A stretch of 64,000 bases of DNA from Peredibacter sp045999315 (GTDB lineage: Bacteria; Bdellovibrionota; Bacteriovoracia; Bacteriovoracales; Bacteriovoracaceae): assembly GCF_045999315.1 (NCBI RefSeq), contig NZ_CP174607.1, forward strand, positions 2,914,001 to 2,978,000, written 5' to 3'. The notes beneath the pieces were generated by a model that worked only from the letters and a program-made list of their open reading frames with translations, ran no database searches and was not told the origin of the DNA. Shown here piece by piece: positions 53,330 through 62,524 of the stretch; the first letter of the stretch is position 1, and each line of letters opens with the position of its first letter. Both the position numbers and the translations under genes were made by a program.

Positions 53330-54187
53330 TTATTGATGAAGTCTCTTCTTCCACAAGAGATAGCTTTCCAAAAACTCTTTTGAACTCATTTCTTCCGCGA
53401 GATTTTTACCGAGTTTTCCCATGGCGTCCTGGTAAAAACTGATCTCCTCATCAAAATCCTTAAAGGTCATATGAATCGGCATGCGAGTGCGCCAAAACGT
53501 TTTCTGGGCCAAGTAGTTTGGAAGATACTGAACCATATCAATGGCCGATGAAGGCATAATCCCTATTGAAATATGCATCGACTCTTTTTGAGTCTTCGCC
53601 ACATGCCACCAACCAGACGGGATATACAACCAGTCACCTTCATCTAGTGTCACATTAATTTCTATCGGGGTCTTTTCATTCTCATAGCCCAGATCTCTAG
53701 GGATTGAACTCACTAATGGATTAGGATGAACTGTGTTCGGGCGAATGGTATAGGCCTTGCTCCCTTGCACCTGAATAATAAAAACTTCTTCCACATCATA
53801 GTGCCAACCAAAGGCATTGTGACCTTCGGGAGTGCAGTAAAGCTGAATGTCCACATCAGAGTGAAATGAGCGAGCAAAGTCTTGTGCGATAGCGTTGAAC
53901 ATCGGCGAAGATTTTTCTGCGTATCGAACTAAAAGAGTGTGTCCTTTTTGGTGATGTTCACGGGCCTCTTTAGAACCAATATCCACGTAGTCTTTAATGA
54001 CCTTTCCGTCTTGAACGATCCTTAATACTGATTTCTTTGTGTCGATAATATCTTCGACCACTTTCCAGTTTAGAATTTCTTTGAATTCCGTGGCCCCATG
54101 GGTTTTTGAAAAGGGCAAACGGGTAAAGTGTTTGGGAATAAAATTAAGATTTGGGTCTTCACCCAAAAGTTTTTTAAGGATGTTCAT
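53330..54187 (-). CDS. JmjC/cupin-like putative 2OG oxygenase
   Basis: 285 residues. Iron ligands His129-x-Asp131 in AFGWHYDVEEVFIIQVQG and His195 in YIPSGWWHVAKTQ fit the JmjC/RoxA ribosomal-oxygenase family; LVRYAEKSSPMFNAIAQDFA is the usual upstream region. It may hydroxylate a protein such as a ribosomal protein; the target is unknown. Single gene. Confidence 0.85.
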   Translation of the reverse strand: MNILKKLLGEDPNLNFIPKHFTRLPFSKTHGATEFKEILNWKVVEDIIDTKKSVLRIVQDGKVIKDYVDIGSKEAREHHQKGHTLLVRYAEKSSPMFNAIAQDFARSFHSDVDIQLYCTPEGHNAFGWHYDVEEVFIIQVQGSKAYTIRPNTVHPNPLVSSIPRDLGYENEKTPIEINVTLDEGDWLYIPSGWWHVAKTQKESMHISIGIMPSSAIDMVQYLPNYLAQKTFWRTRMPIHMTFKDFDEEISFYQDAMGKLGKNLAEEMSSKEFLESYLLWKKRLHQ

Positions 54188-54208
54188 GACCTCACTATAG
54201 CTCGGAAA

Positions 54209-54676
54209 TCAGTCTAAGGCACCTTTTCCTTTAGTGATGGCGATACTACCTGATCCCAAGAACATGATCGCCACCGCGCCTAAGAAATAAAGAGCATTGA
54301 GCTCGATCATCCAGCCGCCTGAAGGGGAAATGTTATTCAATTCCGCCGCGTGAACCAGAAGAATCGCCACTAACATATCAAAGGCGATCAGGAAGCCGGC
54401 GACTCTCACTTTGTAACCTAAGATGAGCATGATTGGGGCAATGACTTCGCCTAAAAAAACTCCCCATGAGAATAGAGCGGGCATACCGACGCTACTTAGG
54501 GCCTCACCAATTTGTTCAGTTCCGTAAAAAACCTTATGCAATCCATGGAAGAGCATAAGTCCCCCAATGGCCACCCGAAGAACTAGTCGGCCAACATCGT
54601 CCTTTTGAAAACGAATGACATCAGTAATGTCATAGTCGGAACGATCATGTGTATTTATATCGTTGGTTTTTTCCAT
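54209..54676 (-). CDS. DoxX family membrane protein
   Basis: Start at the ATG with GAGGAGG upstream (155 residues). Four helices; GRLVLRVAIGGLMLFHGLHK and GEVIAPIMLILGYKVRVAG are typical DoxX segments. Function of the family is ill-defined (redox or thiosulfate-linked in some). Upstream of the JmjC-like gene by 21 bp, so possibly co-transcribed. Confidence 0.9.
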   Translation of the reverse strand: MEKTNDINTHDRSDYDITDVIRFQKDDVGRLVLRVAIGGLMLFHGLHKVFYGTEQIGEALSSVGMPALFSWGVFLGEVIAPIMLILGYKVRVAGFLIAFDMLVAILLVHAAELNNISPSGGWMIELNALYFLGAVAIMFLGSGSIAITKGKGALD

Positions 54677-54750
54677 AAAACCTCCTCGATACAAAAAATT
54701 TTAGCGCTATGAGAGAGAAGAGAAATTTAAGAAGTGGTATAGGCAGAAAT

Positions 54751-54774
54751 AAAAAGGCCCACCAAAGGTGGGCC
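54751..54774 (-). terminator. Terminator of the Ala/Pro-repeat lipoprotein gene
   Basis: Stem GGCCCACC/GGTGGGCC with a three-base loop and five T on the minus strand. Confidence 0.88.
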
Positions 54775-54798
54775 AATTTAATTTGATTTTAATTCAAA

Positions 54799-55014
54799 TT
54801 ACTGAGCAGCAGGAGCGTCAGCTGGAGCAGCTTCAGCAGGAGCAGCTTCTGGAGCTGGAGCAGCTTCAGCAGGAGCAGCTTCTGGAGCTGGTGCAGCTTC
54901 AGCTGGAGCAGTTTGCTCAACAGTTGTGCCTTCTGCAGGAGCAGCTTCTTCTTTTTTGTTACAAGCAACAGCTAGAACAACTAGAGCAGCAGCGATTACT
55001 AGATACTTAGACAT
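54799..55014 (-). CDS. Small lipoprotein with Ala/Pro/Glu repeats
   Basis: 71 residues. Lipobox LAVACN with the lipidated Cys18, then KKEEAAPAEGTTVEQ and tandem 11-residue units (PAPEAAPAEAA). The unit is extended and negatively charged, like a flexible spacer. AAGGAG precedes the ATG. Abundant such lipoproteins are common in the outer membrane; role unknown. Confidence 0.8.
   Translation of the reverse strand: MSKYLVIAAALVVLAVACNKKEEAAPAEGTTVEQTAPAEAAPAPEAAPAEAAPAPEAAPAEAAPADAPAAQ
54820..54918. repeat. 33-bp tandem repeat, three copies
   Basis: Units at 54820, 54853 and 54886 begin AGCTGG[AT]GCAGCTTCAGC; the first two are identical over 33 bases, the third has substitutions. Encodes the 11-residue repeat of the lipoprotein; a likely site of copy-number change. 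Confidence 0.9.
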
Positions 55015-55175
55015 AAAATTCTCCTTTTTTGATTCATCTTTTTTAACAATTAATCAGATGATCCTAATTCTTGATTGAATACCTATAAATTTAGCGAAAC
55101 TCTTTTGTCTCCGCAAGAGCCTAGCTTTAATATTTTTAACAGCTTGATGCGGATAGCTTGTTGCGCACCAGGTCG

Positions 55176-56018
55176 TCAAAAATTCATCATCTTTCGGCGG
55201 CAAAGGGTAAAGGCCAGAAGTTGCGGATAGTAAGCGGCTTCATTGATAAAAATGGGGTAAAGCCTTTCCTTTGTTTCCAGGGAGACTTCTTTTCCATCGA
55301 ATGTTTTGAAAGGTGTATAGCGTCCTTCAATGGGTTTAAAATCCTGTCCTTGGAAAGCTGGATGAATATAACCATCCAACTCGCTATTTTCATTCTGAGG
55401 ATAAAAAATATCCTCTATCTCTTCATAAATTTCCAGGGGGCCGCCCGTCAATGTGGCCAGAGTCGAAATACCCCTTAAAACTTCCTTTAGGACTTGCACT
55501 GTTCCTTCGAGAACTTCTCCGCTAAGTACGCCATTTGCCACAGGTCCGACTTCGATCATCATGCCAAAATCAGACTGTGAGGCGAGATATTTTTTTGAAG
55601 GATCAGGTGAAACAATGACACGGCAATCGGGAAGTGATTTCGTCATTTCTCGAGCGACATGAAAGTTAGTTGGTTGATTGTGAGAGATAATCACCGTGTT
55701 TCCCATATTGGAAGTGGTGGTGTGAAGATCAATCACAAAGCAAGCTTCAGCGTCAATCAGCGCCTTTAATTCCTTAGCGCGACGATGCTCATAAGAATCA
55801 GGACGATCTTCGTGTAAAAACTGAAAGGCGCGATTTAAATCTTCGTCTTTAAAACGTTTATTGATTTTATGGGCCTCGGGGTTGGCCAGAATGAAGTGAA
55901 GATCGAGTTCCTTGAATTCTTGAGAGAGACTTTCAGCGTATTTTTTGACCGCATAGATTCCAGTCCATTCATTGCCGTGAGTTCCGCCAAAGATCAGGAC
56001 TTTTTTCAATGCTTTCAT
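55176..56018 (-). CDS. Aspartoacylase/succinylglutamate desuccinylase-family protein
   Basis: 280-residue zinc carboxypeptidase-fold enzyme: His14 and Glu17 in FGGTHGNEWTG, His99 in FVIDLHTTTSNMGNT, Glu156 in MMIEVGPV. Members cleave N-acyl amino acids such as N-acetylaspartate. ATGA overlap with the RimK gene makes an operon; in this context it probably deacylates an amino acid or peptide handled by the ATP-grasp ligase. Bases 55015-55175 hold its separation from the repeat lipoprotein; nothing else seen. Confidence 0.9.
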   Translation of the reverse strand: MKALKKVLIFGGTHGNEWTGIYAVKKYAESLSQEFKELDLHFILANPEAHKINKRFKDEDLNRAFQFLHEDRPDSYEHRRAKELKALIDAEACFVIDLHTTTSNMGNTVIISHNQPTNFHVAREMTKSLPDCRVIVSPDPSKKYLASQSDFGMMIEVGPVANGVLSGEVLEGTVQVLKEVLRGISTLATLTGGPLEIYEEIEDIFYPQNENSELDGYIHPAFQGQDFKPIEGRYTPFKTFDGKEVSLETKERLYPIFINEAAYYPQLLAFTLCRRKMMNF

Positions 56019-57505
56019 TTTTTCTCCTCAATTCTCCTCACAAATTCATGAATCACATTATGGTAAAGATCCATTCCTGAAATGGCGTCTTCCACATCAG
56101 CATCAATATTTGGATTATCGTTAATTTCAATGACGTAGGCCTTGCCATTTTTCTCTTTAACGTCCACACCATATAAACTATCACCAACCAAACCGGAAAG
56201 TTTCAGAGCAGTATTGATAACGTGCTTCGGAACCTTGGAGATCGGGAAGGTCTCGGCCTCACCTACATGAACGCCTTTTTTTACTTTTTTGCTATGGTCA
56301 TAAATCTGCCAATGGCCCTTGGTCATATAGTACTTACAAGCAAAGAGAGCGCGGTCATTCAAGACGCCGATCCGCCAGTCAAAATCTGTATAGAAGTATT
56401 CTTGAGCAAGCAGAAGTGCTGTCTTTTTAAAAAGATCATCGGTGACTTTGATAAGTTGCTCGGCACTTTCGACCTTGAAGACACCCTTTGAGAATGAACC
56501 ATCCGGGATTTTAATGATCATCGGAAGTCCAATTTCATCCACGGCACTTTTTAATTGCTCGGGACTATTACTACTCAAGATGATGGTCTTAGGAGAGTTG
56601 ATGTTGTTCGATTTTAAAAGATTGTGCATGTAGATCTTGTTGGTACAGCGAAGAATCGACATGGGATCATCTATGACCACGAGGCCATCAGATTCGGCCT
56701 TCTTGGCAAAACGATAGGTGTGATGATTGAGGGCCGTGGTTTCTCGAATAAAGAGGGCATCATATTCCGCGATCCGGGCGTAGTCTTTTTTCTCAACAAG
56801 TTCTACCAGAACATCGTTTTCTTTTCCGGCCTTAATAAAATTATTTAAGGCCCGCTTATCACTCGGTGGAAGGGCCTCTGCCGGATTATGCAGAATGGCC
56901 AGGTCGTAACGATATTTCTTTTTGGCCTTGGGCTTCCTCCAGATCTTCCCTGAATAGTGATCCAGTGCCGCCGCAAATTTATCTTCATCAGTGGTGGATA
57001 GAGCATTCAAACTTCCAGGACGGATCGAATGAATTTCCCATTTCTTGTTCCACTCAAAGTCAACGTGAAGAATCGGGGCAGGGAAGAGATCAAAGACTTG
57101 CCTTGCCACATCTTGCAATTGCTCTCGGTCAGTTCTTCCAAAGAAGATGGTGATGGAAAAGCCTTCCGAAGGATTTTGATTTTTAAAGGCCTTCTGAATG
57201 GCCATATCCAAATCTTCGGTTTGAAGATTGTACAGAAACGAACGCGAAAGATCGTTCACCGCTTTCACGGATGGAATCACTGAATGGCCACGGGCCTCGG
57301 CCAGAAGTGAACAGTAGTAACCATTACTGAGGTATTTATAATTTCGGCACAGGTTTATGATCTTGATTCGTTCTTTATTGCCATTGGATTCAAAGCGGCC
57401 TTCGTCCCAGTTAACGAGATAATCCTTAGGAGTCATTAACTGTTCCACAGGATAATAAGAGTTCCAGTCCTTCAGTTTTTCGACAATGACAATTATACGG
57501 GCCAC
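56015..57505 (-). CDS. RLAN-type RimK-like ATP-grasp ligase
   Basis: 496 residues. The N-terminal half (about 1-190, ARIIVIVEKLKDWNSYYPVE and YCSLLAEARGHSVIPSVKAV) is the RLAN domain described with RimK-like ATP-grasps; the C-terminal half (about 290-490) is ATP-grasp, with MIIKIPDGSFSKGVFKVES, LAQEYFYTDFDWRIGVLN and YVIEINDNPNIDADVED. It should join a carboxylate to an amine, for instance amino acids to a peptide. Divergent from the GNAT-C39 gene, 45 bp apart. Confidence 0.93.
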   Translation of the reverse strand: MARIIVIVEKLKDWNSYYPVEQLMTPKDYLVNWDEGRFESNGNKERIKIINLCRNYKYLSNGYYCSLLAEARGHSVIPSVKAVNDLSRSFLYNLQTEDLDMAIQKAFKNQNPSEGFSITIFFGRTDREQLQDVARQVFDLFPAPILHVDFEWNKKWEIHSIRPGSLNALSTTDEDKFAAALDHYSGKIWRKPKAKKKYRYDLAILHNPAEALPPSDKRALNNFIKAGKENDVLVELVEKKDYARIAEYDALFIRETTALNHHTYRFAKKAESDGLVVIDDPMSILRCTNKIYMHNLLKSNNINSPKTIILSSNSPEQLKSAVDEIGLPMIIKIPDGSFSKGVFKVESAEQLIKVTDDLFKKTALLLAQEYFYTDFDWRIGVLNDRALFACKYYMTKGHWQIYDHSKKVKKGVHVGEAETFPISKVPKHVINTALKLSGLVGDSLYGVDVKEKNGKAYVIEINDNPNIDADVEDAISGMDLYHNVIHEFVRRIEEKK

Positions 57506-57550
57506 GTGCCTTCCAAGTTTTGAAATATCTAGTACAATAGCAGAAGCAGA

Positions 57551-58696
57551 ATGAAGGCCTCAATGAAAAATAAATTAAAATTCGAATCCCAATTGGTAAA
57601 AATACGTAAAGCAAAGGTAAGCGATATTCCGGCCCTTCTGGTTTTGGAAAATGCTTGCTTTAACTACGACCAACTTGGTCGAAGAAACTTTCACTGGATG
57701 ATTAAAAAGGCCAATTCCATTTTTTTAGTCTTGGAATACAAGAGTGAATTAATTGGTTATGGTCTGGTATTAATTAACCGAGGTACAAGTCTCGCACGGC
57801 TTTATTCGATCTGTACTTTGAAAGAGTACCAAGGGCATGGTCTGGCCAGTAAGATCATTCAAGAATTAGAAAATAAGGCCGCCTCGGACCAAGACTGTGC
57901 CTACCTACGTCTAGAGGTCAAAGAAAATAATCATGGGGCCATCAAGCTTTATGAAAAACTTGGTTATCAAAAGTTCACTGAAAAAGAAGACTACTACGAT
58001 GACGGGCAGACTGCTTTGTGTTTTGAAAAACGCATTCGTGTTCTGAAGAAGCGTCCGGGCCTGGATGTTCCTTATCATCAACAAGGAACTGATTTTACCT
58101 GTGGCCCCTCATGCCTCCTGATGGCGATGAAGGCCTTTAATCCTAAGTTTGAAATGTCCCTTTCAAATGAACTTCAGATTTGGCGAGAGGCCACCACTAT
58201 TTTTATGACTTCAGGTCACGGTGGCTGCGGACCCCATGGGCTTGCCTTGTCTGCTTGGCGCCGAGGATACAAGGCAGAAATGTACTTATCTCATAGCAAT
58301 GTTCTCTTTTTGGATTCAGTCAGAAGCCAGGAGAAGAAAAAAGTTATTGAGCTGGTTCATAAAGACTTTGAGAAAAGAATTGCTGAAACGAATGTGAAGG
58401 TCCATCGCAAGCGCCTTACCTTAAGCGATCTTAAGGACATCCTGAAGGGCGGAGGAATTCCGTTAGTACTGATCACCACTTATCATTTCGATAACAACCG
58501 TGCTCCTCATTGGGTGGTTGTGACTGCTTATGATGATCACTTCGTTTATATACACGACCCTGATCAGCATTCCCATGAGAATCATATTGGGGTCATAAGC
58601 CGCATTCATATTCCCATTCAGGAAGATCAATTCCTCAAGATTTCCCGCTGGGGGAAGGATCGAATGGCGGCAACAGTGGTGGTTTATCCAGAGTAG
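57551..58696 (+). CDS. GNAT acetyltransferase fused to C39-like peptidase
   Basis: 381 residues. GNAT domain (about 15-160): SICTLKEYQGHGLASKIIQE acetyl-CoA loop and NNHGAIKLYEKLGYQ. C39-like papain-fold peptidase (about 165-381): Cys184 in DFTCGPSCLLMAM, His320 in APHWVVVTAYD, Asp336 in YIHDPD. The N-acyl group may be added by GNAT and a peptide cut by the other domain. Divergent from the RLAN-RimK operon, sharing a 45-bp promoter region. Confidence 0.92.
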   Translation: MKASMKNKLKFESQLVKIRKAKVSDIPALLVLENACFNYDQLGRRNFHWMIKKANSIFLVLEYKSELIGYGLVLINRGTSLARLYSICTLKEYQGHGLASKIIQELENKAASDQDCAYLRLEVKENNHGAIKLYEKLGYQKFTEKEDYYDDGQTALCFEKRIRVLKKRPGLDVPYHQQGTDFTCGPSCLLMAMKAFNPKFEMSLSNELQIWREATTIFMTSGHGGCGPHGLALSAWRRGYKAEMYLSHSNVLFLDSVRSQEKKKVIELVHKDFEKRIAETNVKVHRKRLTLSDLKDILKGGGIPLVLITTYHFDNNRAPHWVVVTAYDDHFVYIHDPDQHSHENHIGVISRIHIPIQEDQFLKISRWGKDRMAATVVVYPE

Positions 58697-58756
58697 TTTA
58701 CTACAAATTGTTTTGACTGTTGTATCGTTCTTAACAGTTGGTGTATCCTATTGTAA

Positions 58757-59980
58757 ATGCGAATTGAAGTCACTGTAGGTTCTAACGAGCCAACCATCTA
58801 TCCACTGTCATTGCCAAAAATTACCGTCGGTTCTTCCGATGGCTGTGAAATTGTGATTAATGGCAATGGCATCAGTCGTAAGCACATCACGATCGTTACC
58901 GAGAACGATAGTTACTTCATCGTTGATCAAGGAAGCACCAACGGCAGCTTCATCAATGAAGAGAGATTGGTTCCTGGAAAGAAAACTGAGTTTACTTCAT
59001 TCTTTCCCGTACGTTTAGGTGATGACGTGGTGATTAGTCTTTTGAGCGATGAAGAGAAGCTGGATAAAGTTCTTGTTCCACTTCGTGAAAAGTCCTCTGA
59101 AGGTTCGCGCCCTGATATCTCTCGCTCTGACATGACATCGACGGCGATTAGTCGCAAGATGCTCCGTCAGGATAAAACAGGGACCCACACTAATATCAAA
59201 ATACCAAAGAGCATCTCTAAAACCAAAAGTGAGACTTTGGGTATTGTTGCGAAAGCAAAACAAATAAATGTCATTCCTATTGCTGCATTCGGCATCCTGG
59301 CCTTTGCTGTTTACTGGAACCTTTTTGTGATTGAAAAAGCACCTTCAGAAATCACAGAAGCTCCTATTGAAGAATATAAAATTGCCAAAAGTCTTCCAAC
59401 TGAACCGGCGGTTTCTCATCATGTTCCAAAGGACGAGCTACTTCCAAAAGAAGGATTCACGAAATATCAGTCGGATATTAAGTGTGTTTCTGATGTTGAA
59501 CTTTATTTTTGTAATCTGATTCCTGGATTAAAAGTTGCGCCTTATGGGGCGGTTCAGTCTAAACTGAATGTTTACCTGATGCTTGATGGTTCTCCGTATT
59601 TTGAAGAGGCCAAAAGAGTCACAGATCCCTATGCTCCAATTACGCCACCAAATGGCCCGGGTGGACAACCGGCGGGAAGTTCTGTTCAAGTGAACAGTCA
59701 TGAAAAAGAACAATTTTCTGAGGCCCAATATAATATGGGGATTTATCTCTTCCTGATGAAGTACTTGCCTCAGTTAGATGAAGTAAAAACCCAAGATTTG
59801 AATATTCTTGTGGCCTTCTATTCGAAGAGTTCTCCTCATCATCCTATCAAGGTCATTGCCTTTACTGGCAAAGGGTTTAATAAAGTAAAACCAATGTTGA
59901 AGGAAGATCAGTTAATTCAGATCCGAGGCGGTGGGGACTCTGCAATGGCCCCTTTGAAAGAGGCCATCGAGATTTACTAA
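58757..59980 (+). CDS. FHA-domain membrane protein
   Basis: 407 residues. FHA domain about 1-100: KITVGSSDGCEIVINGNGI, SRKH, then DQGSTNGSFINEERL, the phosphothreonine-binding core. A Ser/Thr-rich linker, a membrane helix (about 172-195, IPIAAFGILAFAVYWNLFVI) and a C-terminal domain of unknown type follow. It signals phosphothreonine status at the membrane. Four-base overlap at the stop with the convergent cytochrome gene. May be co-transcribed with the GNAT-C39 gene. Confidence 0.88.
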   Translation: MRIEVTVGSNEPTIYPLSLPKITVGSSDGCEIVINGNGISRKHITIVTENDSYFIVDQGSTNGSFINEERLVPGKKTEFTSFFPVRLGDDVVISLLSDEEKLDKVLVPLREKSSEGSRPDISRSDMTSTAISRKMLRQDKTGTHTNIKIPKSISKTKSETLGIVAKAKQINVIPIAAFGILAFAVYWNLFVIEKAPSEITEAPIEEYKIAKSLPTEPAVSHHVPKDELLPKEGFTKYQSDIKCVSDVELYFCNLIPGLKVAPYGAVQSKLNVYLMLDGSPYFEEAKRVTDPYAPITPPNGPGGQPAGSSVQVNSHEKEQFSEAQYNMGIYLFLMKYLPQLDEVKTQDLNILVAFYSKSSPHHPIKVIAFTGKGFNKVKPMLKEDQLIQIRGGGDSAMAPLKEAIEIY

Positions 59981-61653
59981 AGCGTTTTTAAGAATTCTAC
60001 TAACTCTCGTTTTTCTGACTGAGAATAAATCTCCTGTCCGTCTTTCAAGAAGATCTTTTCATCGTGTCCTAAATTCGAAAGTCCTTCTTTCCTTGAATCG
60101 TAGAGGAAGTCAGGATCTTTTTTCCATTCTGCCGGTGCTTTAGCGCCCAGTGGATATCCTACACAGTCCTGATCAAAATCACGGGTCTTACTTTTCGCCG
60201 GTCCGGCCACATACGTTTTTGGACGTTCTGAACCGCGAGTAAGAACGGCGCAGAGGTTAGGAGCTGAGTTATTGTGGAAGTATGGCCAGCGGGCCCAGAT
60301 TCCATCCAGGGGAGGTGGTACATAACCTTTCTGAGGTTCGACAACTGTTCCGATGGTTTTAGAAATTGCGAGGCGATTAAGATCGGCCGCGAAAGCATTC
60401 ATGCCAAGATAGCGACCAGGATCAGTCCCCACGTCTCTTACCGGCGTTTTCTTGTGGTAAGTGACCTTCACGTTCTGAATGAGTTCGGTTTTTGAGAGGG
60501 CCTTCGCACCTGGAAGGTCCCAGCCTTTTTCATAAGTCCCGTGACAACGCTGACAAGACTGCACATAGTGCTTTTGTCCTCTTTGGGCCATGGCAATATC
60601 AATCGCGTTTTCTCCGAAGAACTTTTCATAGCGTGGAGGTTTTGTGGCAAACACTGCGGCCGTAAGGGCCTCGATGGTTTTAGTGTTGCTCTTTAACCAA
60701 ACTTCTAACTCGTGAAGATCAGTTCCACGACCGATTTCATTCCACAGAAAATTTGTGTGAACAGGGTTACCGGCAACAATGGAACCGTCTGAAAGCCAGC
60801 GGTTTTTATATTTTACGTTCCACCAAACTGCGGGCTTACTATCGGCCGCTTTTTTCTCAAGAGCATTTGGACGCGGGTGACGAAGGGAGCGCTCAGTTCT
60901 TGAAGCGTAAGCATCTTGTTCACGTTTTGAAAGTGAAAGGGCCACCTGGGCCAGAGAGGTATCAAGTCCAACTGAAATTGGTTCACGAACTCCCACATAT
61001 TTTAGGTTGTGCTTGGCCTTGACTAGAATTTGTCTCTCACCTTCTGTGGCATGCAGAAGATCGCGGAAGACAAAAGTATTAACATAGGGAGCGAGCATGG
61101 CCCCACGACGAAAAAATTCGTTGGCACGTGGGAAACGGTTCGTAAGACCTAAAACTTTTACACCGAAAAGATCTGATGTGTGACAAGCGGCACATCCAAA
61201 AGTGAGGGCCACTCCATCAGGTGTTTCCATGAGAGTTGCACCCATGGGAAGTTCTTTTTCTCTTGCTGTAAGAACCGGAAAAGCGTTTGGGGTTTCTGCT
61301 TGAATCTCAGTAGGGAAATCATGGAGACCTAACCATTTATAAACCTCATCCATGCTCTTAAACGGAGACACGGTTTGTGTGAGTCTATAAAGAAGCTCTC
61401 GAACAGGATCATTTGGTTTTGATTCAAAAAAGTTTTTTAGGGGTTCATAAGGAATGCGAAGCTCACTCACTGTTACTGGATAAAAGAGAGCGTGCTTGCG
61501 TCCTTCCATAACAGTTTTAGAGAGCATTTCAGGGGAGAGCTGATAGATGTTTTCTCTAGGAGAAGTCACTTCAACATCTCTATTCCAATTGGCCTGAGCA
61601 AAAGTGATAATTGGAAAAATAAATAAGATTAGTTTAAATAGTTGTTTTTTCAT
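59977..61653 (-). CDS. Large di-haem c-type cytochrome
   Basis: About 558 residues with signal peptide (start at the ATG at 61653; a TTG five codons upstream is less likely). Haem motifs CAACH (about 154-158) and CQRCH (about 367-371). The body has YVGVREPISVGLDTSLAQ and IWARWPYFHNNSAPNLCAVL, reminiscent of the RoxA/di-haem peroxidase-related class of large cytochromes. Periplasmic; an oxidase, peroxidase or electron carrier role is possible but undecided. Confidence 0.88.
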   Translation of the reverse strand: MKKQLFKLILFIFPIITFAQANWNRDVEVTSPRENIYQLSPEMLSKTVMEGRKHALFYPVTVSELRIPYEPLKNFFESKPNDPVRELLYRLTQTVSPFKSMDEVYKWLGLHDFPTEIQAETPNAFPVLTAREKELPMGATLMETPDGVALTFGCAACHTSDLFGVKVLGLTNRFPRANEFFRRGAMLAPYVNTFVFRDLLHATEGERQILVKAKHNLKYVGVREPISVGLDTSLAQVALSLSKREQDAYASRTERSLRHPRPNALEKKAADSKPAVWWNVKYKNRWLSDGSIVAGNPVHTNFLWNEIGRGTDLHELEVWLKSNTKTIEALTAAVFATKPPRYEKFFGENAIDIAMAQRGQKHYVQSCQRCHGTYEKGWDLPGAKALSKTELIQNVKVTYHKKTPVRDVGTDPGRYLGMNAFAADLNRLAISKTIGTVVEPQKGYVPPPLDGIWARWPYFHNNSAPNLCAVLTRGSERPKTYVAGPAKSKTRDFDQDCVGYPLGAKAPAEWKKDPDFLYDSRKEGLSNLGHDEKIFLKDGQEIYSQSEKRELVEFLKTL

Positions 61654-61747
61654 TGAAATATTCTTCAAGGCCGTACAACAAAGGTCAACTTCTCTTTTCT
61701 AACATTCTGATTGGGATTGAGTGTTATAAAAAAACTATTTTGGTTGG

Positions 61748-61776
61748 TTGACGGGGATCAGGTTTTTAAGAATCAT
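61748..61776 (+). promoter_or_regulatory. Candidate promoter of the sRNA
   Basis: TTGACG, a 17-base spacer and AATCAT (four of six in the -10 box). Confidence 0.4.
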
Positions 61777-61781
61777 GATGG

Positions 61782-61857
61782 GCGAAATCATAAGCCATGA
61801 TTTCACCTCCCAGATCTAATAAGGGCCATCGTCTTGACCGCGATGGCCTTTTTTATT
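61782..61857 (+). ncRNA. Candidate small RNA with anti-Shine-Dalgarno linker
   Basis: About 76 nt, no long ORF. 5' hairpin GAAATCAT/ATGATTTC with AAGCC loop; single-stranded linker CACCTCCCAGATCTAATA, whose CCTCC is complementary to a Shine-Dalgarno; and a terminator hairpin (GGCCATCG/CGATGGCC, then TTTTTT). Promoter-like boxes precede it. The layout is that of a trans-acting sRNA, but the region could instead be the leader of a very short peptide (a 14-codon frame from 61774). Rest of 61669-61915 shows no other gene. Confidence 0.5.
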
Positions 61858-61915
61858 TTATGGTCAGGAAGTGAGCGCAGCGAACGAGACGGCGCTTAGT
61901 TTCTACCGGCTTTAC

Positions 61916-62524
61916 TTATTTCTGCTGTTGAATTTTAAGAAGTTCTGCCTCGATCTTATCTGCATTCAAAGGCAATTGAAGATAACCATTAGCACCAGAA
62001 GCTGTTTTAGCGTGAAGCTTTGCTTTCTCCGGAGAGATCGCGCGGGCCATGATAAGAGTTTTTGTATGAGGAAACTTTTGTTTGATCTGGGCCGTTAATT
62101 GATTTACTGCTTTTGCATTGGCATCGTAATTAAACACCACGATCTGAAACGTTTTCGAAGCAAGAAACTTATTTAATTCAGCAAGATCTTTTGCCAGATG
62201 ATAATCAAATCCAGCAGGAAATTTATCTTTCGACTTTTGAAAAAAATCAGACTGAAAATCAAATAGAATAACTGGGAACGAAGGTCTGCCCTTCGCGACT
62301 GGTTTTACTGCAGGTTTAGCAGAAGGAACTGGAGTCTTAGTTTGCGTTTTTGGTTTTTGTGCGAGTACTTTTTGGGCATAGGTCTCGCTATCAACTTCAC
62401 CAACGTTGAATTCTAGTTCACTAGCAATGTTAGCAAGATCTTCTTCTTGCTTAAGCTTCTGCTTCTTTAGAGCGTTGAGGTCCAACACAACCGTTGGTTT
62501 GTCGTCCTCTTCAACATTCGACAT
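61916..62524 (-). CDS. Receiver-like protein of unknown function
   Basis: Start at the ATG giving MSNVEEDDKPTVVLDLNALK (203 residues), with GGGAG upstream; an upstream ATG lacks it. The N-terminal 30 residues are charged, then a Lys/Pro linker (KPKTQTKTPVPSAKPAVKP). The C-terminal half (VILFDFQSDFFQKSK through ARAISPEKAKLHAKTASGAN) resembles a response-regulator fold but lacks the conserved phosphorylated Asp in its usual strand context. Divergent from the 62665 gene. Confidence 0.7.
   Translation of the reverse strand: MSNVEEDDKPTVVLDLNALKKQKLKQEEDLANIASELEFNVGEVDSETYAQKVLAQKPKTQTKTPVPSAKPAVKPVAKGRPSFPVILFDFQSDFFQKSKDKFPAGFDYHLAKDLAELNKFLASKTFQIVVFNYDANAKAVNQLTAQIKQKFPHTKTLIMARAISPEKAKLHAKTASGANGYLQLPLNADKIEAELLKIQQQK

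Noticed and set aside
54768..55010. 80-codon Gln/Leu-rich ORF opposite the Ala/Pro lipoprotein
   Set aside because: It is the antisense shadow of the GCA/GCT-rich repeat, with no ribosome binding site.
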